A stretch of 64,000 nucleotides of DNA from Amborella trichopoda (lineage: Eukaryota; Streptophyta; Magnoliopsida; Amborellales; Amborellaceae). The DNA lies in contig NW_006499912.1 of NCBI RefSeq assembly GCF_000471905.2, positions 5,167,109 through 5,231,108 of the forward strand. Direction: 5' to 3'. The position numbers were made by a program, and so were the translations under genes. Positions 23,526-34,404 of the stretch are shown piece by piece. Numbering within the stretch: the first letter of the stretch is position 1; each line of letters begins with the position of its first letter. The notes under the pieces are model-generated. The model ran no database searches and had not been told where the DNA came from. It saw nothing but the letters and a program-made list of their open reading frames with translations.

Positions 23526-24396
23526 CTTACCTATCACAAAGTAATAAGTGTGATCTCATCATTTCAAAATTGTGAGGATAGTTTCCAAATTTGGATGGGA
23601 CCATTGTCATACTTTGTCATTTGTGGAGTTCTCATGGGTAGTATGGCTGCATGTACAAAATATCTCAAGGCAACCATCCCAGGCAGAAGTTTCTTTTTTT
23701 CATTTACTCATGCCAAGGAAAAAATGGACTTTACCTGTAGGGTCTAGGGTTTGAAGCACTCACACCTTCAACACAATAGGCCTTCTCTTTTGACTTTACC
23801 ACTTTATGGGAAGCAAAGCACTTAGAGTTTGAGCTTGGAATTATTGTCCACCACTTGAGGTCCTTCTCTCAGCAAATTAATATTCTATATCAAAATCACT
23901 TATCTTGATATGGTATTCAAAATCACTTCAAGAACTTGATTATTCATAGATTTGATCAGTCATAGGTTCAGAAGTGGGGACCTTAGAAAATAAGAGAACA
24001 TTTATAGTATAAAAATGAATGAGAGCAACACATGATTGGTGCAATCAAAGTAAAACACATACAAGAGAAACAAACCCTAAAAATACCCTTGTCCCCACAT
24101 AGTAACAGTGATAATTTATATAATTTATTATATACTGAAAGGCCCAAGTCCCCTGATATTAACTATGATAATTTATAATATTAACTGATCTCATCAACCA
24201 CCAAATTTTGTATGTGTTTTTTAATGCAAGGGAGCTGTCCAGGCAAAGATTGGGTACAGCTGTCTAGAGTAAGACACTCTTGGTGAGGAGAGAGTCTTCA
24301 CAATTTACACTAGAGAACCAATCATTGGTTCTGTTGGGGAAAGAGGGTGGGAAAATTTATATCTTCCTTGGTCTAAAGATATGGGGGAATCAGTAG

Positions 24397-24409
24397 CACT
24401 ATATATATG
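24397..24409 (+). promoter_or_regulatory. TATA box of the ACS gene
   Basis: CACTATATATATG lies about 150 bp before the chosen ATG. This leaves a 5' leader of about 120-130 nt, rich in CT and typical for a plant Pol II promoter. The start of transcription is inferred, not seen. Confidence 0.55.
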
Positions 24410-24557
24410 TGGCTTCTCCCAAGGGAGTTCTCCAACAAAGATCAGTTTCTCACTCTATTTTCTCTTTCCTCCTTTTCTTGAGTGTGTCTCACTCTATATT
24501 CATTCAACAAATTGTCGAAAAGGAGAAGGGATTTTCTCTCAGTTTCATCAGACGAAT

Positions 24558-25448
24558 ATGGGTCAAGAAATGAAGATGGATTTGTGGCCTGTTAGAGAGA
24601 GAAAAGATCAGTCTTCACCATCTAAAACCAGTGGAGGTGCAGTGAGGCTATCTAAAATGGCCCTGGCTGAGACCCATGGTGAGGATTCACCTTACTTTGC
24701 AGGGTGGAAAGCTTATGATGAGGACCCTTATGACCCTGTGATGAACCCTTCAGGTGTGATACAGATGGGATTGGCAGAGAATCAAGTAAGTTTCCAAGCT
24801 TGCAAATGAATATTTTTACCAAGTTGGTCAGGGAATTCAGTTCCCTCTTGCTAGCTGGCACACTGTGTTGCAACAAGATGTTTTCTGTTGTTTTGTTTTC
24901 TTTTCATTGATTATTCGTAGTTTTTTTTTTGTGTTGAGCAGGTTTCGTTTGATTTATTGGAGGAATGGTTGGCACAACATCCTGAGGCATCGAATTGGGG
25001 TAACGGGTTCTCAAACTTTCGGGAAAATGCATTGTTTCAAGACTACCATGGATTAAAGGCTTTCAGAAAGGTATTTCTCTTGGAAGAGTTCTAAGAACAT
25101 GATCTTGTTTGAGGAGTTTGATCTTGTCATATTAAGAATAGCGCACATCTGAGGGAACAAAGCAAGTTTGTAGCTACTTTAAATCTCAAAGAGCCTCAAA
25201 TGGAATATAATCTGGTTGATTGAATTGTTGGATTGATTTATTGTGATCCAATTTGCACAGGCAATGACAAGTTTCATGGAAGAAGTAAGAGGTGGTGCAG
25301 TCAAGTTTGATGCAGACAGGCTTGTCCTCACAGCTGGTGCAACTGCAGCAAATGAACTTTTAACCTTCTGTTTGGTTGACTCTGGAGAAGCTCTACTTGT
25401 TCCAACTCCATACTATCCAGGGTGAGTTGAATCAACAATCTCTCTCTA

Positions 25449-25498
<50 letters not shown>

Positions 25499-26442
25499 AC
25501 ACTAAATATGGTCTTCATGAAGTAAACTAGAGTCTAACTAGGCCTTTTTCTCTCTTGCAGATTCGACCGAGACTTAAGGTGGAGAACTGGTGTAAAGATT
25601 ATACCAATCCACTGTAACAGCTCGAACAACTTTCAGATCACAAGACAAGCTCTAGAAGACGCATACGAAGAAGCGAGGAGAGAGAAAATCACTGTGAGAG
25701 GAGTATTAATCACAAACCCTTCAAACCCTCTTGGCGCTACGATCCGACGCTCAGTCCTCGAAGACCTTCTTGACTTTGTCACTGAGAAAGACATCCATTT
25801 AATCTCCGACGAAATCTACTCAGGTTCAGTCTTCTCTCCCCCCGAATTCGTAAGCATGGCCGAGATCTTCGCTTCAAAGAACTACAGAAATGCAGAGAGA
25901 ATTCACATAGTTTACAGCCTCTCAAAGGATTTGGGTCTTCCTGGTTTTAGGATTGGAGCCATTTACTCTTACAATGATAGGGTGGTAACCCCTGCAAGGA
26001 GAATGTCAAGCTTCAGTTTGGTTTCTTCACAAACCCAACATTTACTGGCCTTAATGCTATCTGATACCAAGTTTAGTAGGAGATACATTGAAACAAATAG
26101 AGAGAGATTGAAGACTAGGTATGAGTTCATTGTCCAAGGTTTGAGAAAAGCTGGTATTAAGTGCTTAAAAGGGAATGCGGGGCTCTTTTGCTGGATGAAT
26201 TTGAGCTCTTATTGAAGAACCCAACAAGAGAGGGAGAGTTAGAGCTTTGGAATTTGATGCTCCATGAAGTGAAGCTCAATATTTCACCTGGTTCTTCATG
26301 CCACTGTTCTGAGCCAGGATGGTTTAGGGTTTGCTTTGCAAATATGACATTGGAGACATTGCAAGTGGCCCTTAGAAGAATACATGATTTCATGGACAGA
26401 CATAGACAGAGAGAATCAGAAACCCTAGAAAGATTACTGTAG
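24558..26442 (+). pseudogene. ACS7: 1-aminocyclopropane-1-carboxylate synthase, type III (ACS7-like), frameshifted
   Basis: ACC synthase is a PLP enzyme that turns S-adenosylmethionine into ACC, the rate-limiting ethylene precursor, in the cytosol. Four exons are read: 24,558-24,785, 24,942-25,070, 25,261-25,421 and 25,561-26,442, all with GT-AG introns of 156, 190 and 139 bp. Motifs in order are [65 protein letters not shown] (Asp256, Tyr259), YSLSKDLGLPGFR (PLP Lys about 295), [12 protein letters not shown] and GWFRVCFAN. The ending [16 protein letters not shown] lacks the long phosphorylated tail of types I and II, hence type III. At 26,207-26,211 one base is missing: the frame stops at 26,213-26,215 after 390 aa, whereas 77 further residues continue in the next frame (466 in all). 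It may be an assembly error or a true null allele. An upstream in-frame ATG at 24,381 precedes the expected leader and is rejected. Confidence 0.9.
25452..25497. repeat. (CT)23 microsatellite in ACS intron 3
   Basis: An uninterrupted CT run fills a third of a 139-bp intron, 30 bp after the donor and 63 bp before the acceptor. Confidence 0.97.
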
Positions 26443-26695
26443 CACACCCCACTATTACCCCACTATTGTTTTTATTTGTTTTTGCTTGAACTTCTTTTTC
26501 CCCCACTTGAAGGATGAAAGAGTGGTGACTCCGTTTTGTAAAGAACTTCTTTTGGGGGAATTATTAACTGCGTAGTGTAATGTGTACGATACCAATCCCC
26601 ATGCAATACAAATCAGAACTTATTCTTTTTAACCTTTGGTGTCACCTTTTCTTTTTATTTTGGAAAATGGTTGTAGAGGACTGTAGCACTATCTA

Positions 26696-26705
26696 AATAA
26701 ATAAA
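26696..26705 (+). terminator. candidate poly(A) signals of ACS
   Basis: Two overlapping AATAAA hexamers lie about 255 bp after the stop codon. Spacing is reasonable for a plant 3' UTR, but plant signals are loose, so this is a weak call. Confidence 0.35.
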
Positions 26706-26789
26706 GCCACACATTATAACTCATCAAAAACAGCAATTTAAGTATTAGAAAACCTTTACATCGATCTCCTTGACTTGAATACTATTTAA

Positions 26790-27072
26790 GCATTAGAAAA
26801 CCTTTACATTGTTCGTCTTGATTTGAATATTATGGTTATGAAACAAAAATAGGATTTCAAACTCTAAAAATAATGTTATTGTAATAAAGTATCTAGACCA
26901 TCCATTTCATCCTAAATTCATTGATCCGCAAGATCTGTACTATTTTTTTAGTTTTGAATATCATTATATATTAAAAATTAATTTTAGAGCCATCACGTGC
27001 ATTTTTATTGTCGACACGATTTAAGTTGAGGCTTTATTTTTGTTTTCATAAAGCCTAAGCCTTATTGAAACC
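26790..27072 (-). repeat. MITE-like family B, copy 2
   Basis: Reverse-oriented copy: TCTAGACCATCCATTT, then GATCCGCAAGATCTGTACTA, then AATTTTAGAGCCATCA, ending CCTAAGCCTTATTGAAACC. Confidence 0.6.
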
Positions 27073-27809
27073 CCATCTTTTTGTTTGTCAAAAGGCTTCA
27101 TACTCCAAGGGGCCATATTGTCCATTTACTCCCTCAGGCAAATCCCAATCAAGGAGAATTTTTAGGAATCCGAATTTTAGAGATGTAACCTCTTCAATCT
27201 ACTATACCATACTCAATTAAAAAAACAAATTTCTAAATTGCATTCTTGGGAGCTTGGAGAAAAATTCCTCAAGGTAGAATAGAAACCGTTCAATTTTTGA
27301 AGGGTGAGAACTAATTGTGTTAGAAATATCAAATTCAAAATTTTCTTTTAAATACAATCATCTATTCATTTTTACGCGGTTCCCAAAATTTTGGAGCAAA
27401 ACAATCTTCGCATGTTGTCCAAGGTAACACGTGTATAGTATTCTCCCCCAGGAACATAGTTAGTTCACCTATTCTTTGATCAATTAAATCAGTTTCGTGT
27501 AAGTGCTTTGACAGCTGTAGGAATGCGTCTCCAAAGTAGTGAAGATGGCCATTTCCCAATGGACAACAGAGGGTAGAAACACGGTTTCCACGCACATACG
27601 TGTGTCTATACACACGAGCGCACACACACATAAGAGAGAATTTAGAACACTACATCTCAAATTTGAATCCTAGAACTATAATAGAACTAGGTGTAACCAA
27701 GCACAAAAAATAAAAAATAAAAAATAATTCCTATGATACTAATTATTCGACCTTGTACCTAAAGAAAATATTTTCATAGGTTACAGTCCTAAGAAAAAAA
27801 AGGAAAGCC

Positions 27810-28133
27810 TCACTGCAAAACTCACCGAAAATTGTAGTTTTGGCATTGAAAAACCTCCAAATCGATTGTCTCGGCTTTGACCATAAGATTTCAAGCCTTA
27901 AAAATATTGTATATTATAGCACATTATCTAAACTATTTATTTCTCCCTAAAAATCAGTGTTCATGGATCTGTAAGATCTGTACCATTTTTTGAACTTCAA
28001 ATTTTATAGTCGGTATTGAATATTGATTTTAGAGTCGTCAAGGAGATTTTGATGCCCAAAGTGTTTCCTGTACGAGTATTTGAAGTAAGGCTTCACTTTG
28101 TTTACATATAGCCTAGGCCTTATAGAAACTACA
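27810..28133 (-). repeat. MITE-like family B, copy 3
   Basis: Reverse-oriented copy: GATCTGTAAGATCTGTACCA, then TTGATTTTAGAGTCGTCA, ending CCTAGGCCTTATAGAAACTA. It abuts a family A copy. Confidence 0.65.
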
Positions 28134-28167
28134 TCCTTTATCTATATATTTGGATTTAATTATGGGT

Positions 28168-28560
28168 GTGGTTTCTATAAGGTTATGACCTTAAACAATC
28201 GAATTAAGGCGCACCTCCAAATTTTATCATAATATGTATTGTTGGTGTAAAAAAGTATTAAGATTATCTTAAAATATATTTTCATATCTAACTATAAAAT
28301 TTTAAAATTAAAAATTGTTAAAATCAAGTAGATTTGTAAACATATGAAAATCTTGAAAATGGACAGTCTAGATAATGTGTTGCAAGAAGCATTATTTTTG
28401 GAACTCCAAATCATTGGTTTCTTTTCAAATTCAAACATCGTGACGTAGAGATGATCAATTAGAGAGCTTTTCAACATTAAAACACCATTTTCCGATGGAT
28501 TTTTGAGGCGCATGTGTATTTCTACATATTAAGGTTGGAACCTCGTAAAAACCTTTTCCT
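28168..28560 (+). repeat. MITE-like family A, copy 1
   Basis: It begins GTTTCTATAAGGTTATGACC, then GAATTAAGGCGCACCTCC. It has the core CATATCTAACTATAAAATTT, then GAAAATCTTGAAAATGGAC, then GATGATCAATTAGAGAG. It ends TTTTTGAGGCGCATGTG, then AAGGTTGGAACCTCG. The ends are inverted relatives of each other. Confidence 0.7.
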
Positions 28561-28874
28561 TCAATTATAGATCTTCAAACATAATTTTAAGTAAGGGTAG
28601 TACAAAAGGAATAAGGTTTACACAAGGTTGCCTCCTTATACCATAGAAATAATGTGAGCTTTTAAATTTTGCTTGTAAATGTAGTTTCAGTGTCAAAAAC
28701 TTTATTATGGCTTGAAAATTTGCATCCAACCCTCAGTATAAAATTGAAATTTTCAAACATAATACCAAGTAGATTTATAAACACTTGAAAATTTTGAAAA
28801 AAAAAAATAGATGGTTCAAATAACTTGTTATAAGATATACTCTTTTTTTTATTTGAAAATTTCTCTTTCTTTAG

Positions 28875-29373
28875 GGAAAGGTTTCCTTGCTTCCCCTACA
28901 ACATATAACTTCTATGTTTCCCCTACCATCCAGCCGTCTTATTTCGATCAAGAGAGCCACTCACCATTTTATCTTAGATCCGATGTCTCAAAGTATTTTA
29001 TTTTTAGTTTTTTTTATAAAAAATTTTATGAATATGAAAGTTGGTACATGTCATATTCTCATTGGGTCGCATCTATAAAAAGTATTAAAACTAATTTTTT
29101 GATAAAATATAATGACCAAATACCCCTTGAAACTTTTAGGTGTATTTTGGTCATTTTATTTTATTGAAATATTGTTTTTATATTTTCGCTAGCACGAATT
29201 TAATAGAGGATTGGACGTACAAAATTTGGTGTCAAAATAGTTTATAGAAAAAAATTTAAAATAAAATAGTGTAGAAAAGGAAAATCTTAGCCCTCCATTC
29301 AGATTGGATGGTTGGATACGGAGAAGTATATAAGTTTTATGTTGCAAGGGAAGCATAGAAAGCTTGTCATTTT
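28875..29373. repeat. fold-back element of about 500 bp
   Basis: The left arm GCTTCCCCTACAACATATAA, CTTCTATG is mirrored at the right by CATAGAAAGCTTG preceded by ATAAGTTTTATGTTGCAAGG, GAAGC (reverse complement GCTTCCCTTGCAACATAAAA). The centre carries GGTGTATTTTGGTCATTTTA, shared loosely with 15,040-15,060. Confidence 0.6.
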
Positions 29374-29969
29374 CTTTATATCCATACATCTTAAAGTCCA
29401 AATAATTCTTTTTCAACTTCAAAAAAAAAAAAATTAGTAGATTTTTAACGTTAGCCTTTTTACTTGCAACCTTATATAAACCTTTCCCTTTTGAGAAACT
29501 TCTTTTAAAAAATTATGGTTGCAGCCTTATATAAACATTTCCCTGAGAAATTTCTTGAAATATCAAAAACCTAAACAGAAAAACAAAATGAAGTAAGTGA
29601 ATTTCTTTGCAATTTCCTGAATCCAGCAATGATGATGCTTGAAAAACAAAAAAACAAAAATGAAGAACTGACTTTCTTTGTGATTTCCTGAATCTAGCAA
29701 TTATGATGGTTGAAAAATAGATGATTCTGTTGGAATATTGTTGATAACATGTCGAAGAGGTGACAGACAATTGGCAAAGAAAAACCAAATGGTTTGGTGC
29801 ATGGAAAACGATTGGGAATTGGCATTTGTCACGAAACCACATATTTCAATATTAATGAAATATTTAGAAAGTTGAAGTGTTCAATTTCATTTTGTTTACT
29901 AAATGTAGAAGGACAAATGTCACACTTTGGTGAACTGAACGTTGGGGGGATTTGAAGGAGCAACATGTG

Positions 29970-30160
29970 TCATTCTTGGAGGGGTGCTCATTTTAGTGAC
30001 AACCAGTAGAGAGAGAAAGAGAGCATTTTCGGTAGAGAGAGAGTGAATTTTTTAGGGAGAGAGATTTTTTAAGGGGTGCTCACTTTAGTGACAACCAGTA
30101 GAGAGAGAGACATTTTTTGAGAGGCGCTCACTTTAATAACAACCAGTAGAGAGAGAAAGC
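29970..30160 (+). repeat. three spaced repeats in GA-rich DNA
   Basis: The unit GTGCTCA(T/C)TTTAGTGACA plus ACCAGTAGAGAGAGA occurs at about 29,981, 30,077 and 30,125 (last copy GCGCTCACTTTAATAACA). The units are separated by stretches built of GCATTTTTGG and GAGAGAGA. Confidence 0.8.
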
Positions 30161-30479
30161 ATTTTTGGTCGAGAGAGACTGCATTTTTGGGGAAGAGAGA
30201 GAGAGAGGAGAGATTGTAATTTTGAGGTAGTTTGGGATCGCAAGCTACATGTGAACCTTTTGAAATGAGTTTTTCACCTTTTCTCTATGTGAAGGCGGCA
30301 AGAAACGGCTTCTGGTTTTTCTTTTGCTTGATTGATGGCAGTAATAACACGTGGTTCCTAGCTTCAAGAAGGAAATCCTTTGTGTAGAGAGAGAGAGAGA
30401 GAGAGAGCAGTGAAGTCGTTCTATTCAAAGGGAAAGAACAGGTGCAAATGAGAGAAAAAGATAAGCACAAACTGAAGTC

Positions 30480-31720
30480 TTCCCCATGTTACTAATTCAA
30501 CACATCCGAAGATGGAATGAACAGAATAAATTTGTGTCTGAATTCATTTATAAGAAATTTCACTTCTCAAGCCCTTTTAACTCGATCGCCGCCTCTGAAG
30601 CTAGTTTTCTTGATAAAACATGAAACCCCAACTCAAAAAGGGAAAGTACAGCACATAGTAGACTGTACTAAACTTTGAAGTTTCCATGCACTGTGATTAG
30701 TGCTTACGCTCAATAGAATTGTATCGTATATCTCCACGGTTGGTTTCAGAATGAATGGTGATGACGAGCCATTTCTCCTGCCCAATGTCCACATTGTTTA
30801 GTAGATGTTGATCTCCATTTTTAGTTGTTAATATGGACAAGGGATGACCCTTTCTATGCTCACCACACTAATGTAATCAGATTACTACATACATACAATT
30901 AAGCCGGTTAGGGTTTCGTCCAGTCAAAATTATCCGATTACTAATCAAATTGATTGGATTAAATTTTTAAAAATAAAAAATAAAAAGAAATTTAAAATAT
31001 AAAATATATTGCCAAAAAAATTCAACTTTATTTAATCGATCCAACTAATCTCACTAATTTTGTTAAAACTAATCCAATATTGATTTTAAGTAGTTGTCGA
31101 CCAAATCATGTTTTTATTTTGGACCAAACTAACCAAGTCAAATGATTAATCGATAAGTTCAATGATTAATCGATAAGTTCGATCTTGATACCAAACATAC
31201 GGTCACCCCTCATTTTAGTTTGATAAATCACTTTTCATTTTTTTCTAAATTTGATATGCATTTTAATCGTCTTCGATAGGAGCAAACAAAGGTCAATGAT
31301 GCCTTCAGCTTTCCTTTTTTTTCTCTCAAGAATTTATTAGGATCAAACGAGGAAGTAAAACTTCCTCAAACTTCCATGTGAGAAGAGAGAGAAAGTTAGA
31401 GAGAGGGAGAGAGTTAGAGAGAGAAAGTTAGAGATATGGAGGGTGATGCGGCAAGCATCGGTTGGTAGTGATCCTCTTAAAGTTCAAAAAAAAAAAAATA
31501 GTAGTGGTCCTCTCTCTACCCACCAAGCTGTTGGGTCTTCTCTCTTTCTCTCTCTTAAATTGATTCTATTAAGCGTTGGTGGTTGGATAATACACTCTCT
31601 CTCTTATCCTTCTTTGACGAATTTAGGAGGGTGACAATTCGTCGTTTCTCTCACGTGGTCAAAGGGTCCAGCCATGATCTTTGTTGCACCGGCAACACAC
31701 TTTTGATCTACCACAAGAAC
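30480..31720. other. intergenic DNA, nothing recognised
   Basis: AT-rich sequence with GA tracts near 31,382-31,435 and a 21-bp direct repeat (AATGATTAATCGATAAGTTC, around 31,140-31,180). No gene is supported. Confidence 0.45.
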
Positions 31721-31737
31721 AAAGACGAATTATGAGG

Positions 31738-32723
31738 TCCTCCCGCGGGACCATACGCTTCAAGTGCTTGCTCAGGCACTTAGTAGGATTTTTTCTATCG
31801 AAAATTTTGGGATCCCTTCTAAAATCAACAAAAATATATCTTACATTTTGGAAAATGTAAAAAATATTTCCAATATTTTATACTTTACATTCGTGCATGT
31901 TTGGTGATGTTCTTTTTTTAAGGACCTAGTATTTCAATTTTATCTTTTTTTTTTTGCTTAGTATTGGATTGAGTTTGAATTTTTTGTGTATATATTTCTC
32001 ACCATTGGAAATCTGTATAAAATATAAAAAATAATATATATATATATAACTATTAAAATATATGTACAAGCTTTAGGTGTATTTCAGTTCTTTTACTTAC
32101 CTAAATTTTATATTTCTTATATTTTTGTAGGTGCATTATGGGAGAGAGTATGGACACCAAAATTTGAGCTCAATCCTTTTTTTAAAAAAAAAAATTTGAA
32201 ATGCTAGATGTACTTTTAAAAATAAAATGTAAAATAATGGAATAATTTTGCAAATTTAAAAAATGAGTAATGATTCTATGAGACCCTCCAACACCCATAT
32301 GAGTAAGACTTCAAATAATGACCGTTAAATTTTGACATAGATATCTAGAAAAGTTATCACATAGGTGTGGGATTTGGATGAATGAGTTTATTGATAACTT
32401 TTCTAAAGATATGTATCAAAATTTAATAGAGTTCCTTTGAAATCCTAGTCACATGGATGTGGGAGGGTGTCGTAGTATCATTATTCTTAAAAAATAGAGG
32501 GAATATTTTAAATAAACACCCTTTTTGTGTTCCAAAAAAAGTAGACTGCTTTATTGAAATCGAACGATCTCTTCTTTTCTTTTATTTTTTCCAAAGTAAA
32601 AATTTGGACCGTTCAAGTAAAATTCTCAGGACAATATTTTTTACGCATTGACTGTGTAAGCAGCTTTTTTCTATTTTGAGGCTCGTTTTGGAGGTCCAAA
32701 AATGGGGTCCCGCGGGAACAAAT
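31738..32723. repeat. about 1-kb segment with inverted GTCCCGCGGGA ends
   Basis: TCCCGCGGGACCAT at 31,740 is mirrored by GGGTCCCGCGGGAAC near 32,706-32,720. The interior is AT-rich with no coding frame. It could be a non-autonomous DNA transposon, but the shared terminal word is itself a palindrome and no target duplication was found. Confidence 0.35.
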
Positions 32724-34404
32724 AATCTTTTAGCCTAAAAAATGATTAAACCGTCCTCGTTTCCCTCGAGGCCACAAGGGACTGGAGTTTTCAAGCGCCA
32801 TGCTCGATTGATAAAATCTCAGTCTCCTGCCTTCTCACAAAAAAAAACTTAATATTTGACCTTTTTATTGCACTTTTTTTCTGACAAACCCTCCACATCT
32901 TTAAAGTTTTTGCATAAAAATTGCTACTTATTATAGTTTTTGACTAACTTGTATTGCTTTTACTTGTAAATTTCTGTCAATTTGTTGTAGTTTTGGTGTT
33001 TTATTTGCTTCTGTATATACATATCTGAAAGATACTACAAAGGAAAAACATATATTCATGTAGTTCGCACTCAAGATCCCAAAGTCCATGCCAAAGCTTC
33101 ATCCTTCTTGCACCATTTAATGACATTAATGGAGTCCCCTTCCACAAATAATGTTTCGTAAATCCCTTTTTTAAAAAAAATTATTAATCCTTGCAAGAGA
33201 GATTTTCGCTCATCTAATTTGCTATTGTTGTTCCGCAAGGCCGGCATAGCTAAAAACAACAAGCCCTCCCTCATTCCTAAGGACACCACCTACTCATGAT
33301 GTTAAGAACTTCCGTCAAAATTTAATTTAAAACGCCCTTCATAAAGTGGAATCAATCTACCTACCAGCCAACTTTTTGTGGATTTGTTGGTTGATCACTG
33401 ACTGTAAATTTAGGGACATCTGCTTGAAAACCCCTCAACCATCCTTTCTAACAAATCTCCATCATGAATATATAACTTTGCATTTAACTCTCTCTTCATC
33501 CAGAAGCCCATCAAATATTTTTCTATTCCTCTCTATCCATTGTTCCCAAATAATGGCAGCTCAAAAAATCTTCCAAATAATGGTACTTTTCTTAAGCAAA
33601 CCTAGCAATCAAAAATGTATTATATTAATATGACTCCCGAGCATCTATCTTTTAAAAAGCCCATTCCCAAATATGAGATGCAAAAGGAGAATTCATAAAT
33701 AAGTGATTACCTTTTTCCTCTTCCTTCCACAACAAGCAAACGGTCACCACAATTTTACCTCTCTTGTTCATGTTGTCGACAGAAGGACTTTACCTTGCAC
33801 TCCAATCCATAAGAATGCTTGAATTTTTTATGGAATTGGCTACTTCCATACCTCCTTTAATCCTGGTAGACTCCACCACATTTGATTATTGAATAAAAGC
33901 CGCTATATAGATTTGATTTTAAAAACACCATTGCTTTCTACCTCCCAAACGATCTCATCCTTCACAGTAGTTAGATATCTAACTCCTTTAATAAACTAGT
34001 GAGTTGAGAGAAAACCATGTCTGGGAACTTACTATAAGGGCATTGAACATTCTATATCCACCTGGTTCACCACTCTCATCCACTTCATCTATGGAATTGA
34101 GATTCTAACCAACAACCCAGGGTAACAAATTGCTAATGGCATTTCCCTTAGGCACTTATGAAACTAGAAGGAAGTTTTGTCCCACCAACTACCTAATATT
34201 TCTCAACCATAGATCTACAACAAGAGATACCTCTCTTTATACCCGATTGATACTCACCCCTACTCCTCTTCTTAAAAATTGTGTCTGCTTATCTACACCA
34301 TATTTTGCTTCTACCAACTGCCGCAATAGTTGATTTTCACATTGAACTAATCTCCACCACCACTTCGCTAATAAAGCCTTAGTTACCAATTTCAATTTTT
34401 TGAT

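Noticed and set aside
24381-24557. Upstream in-frame ATG giving a 59-residue longer ACS N-terminus
   Set aside because: It overlaps the TATA region and CT-rich leader, and type III ACC synthases start close to the conserved box; MGQEMK at 24,558 fits better.
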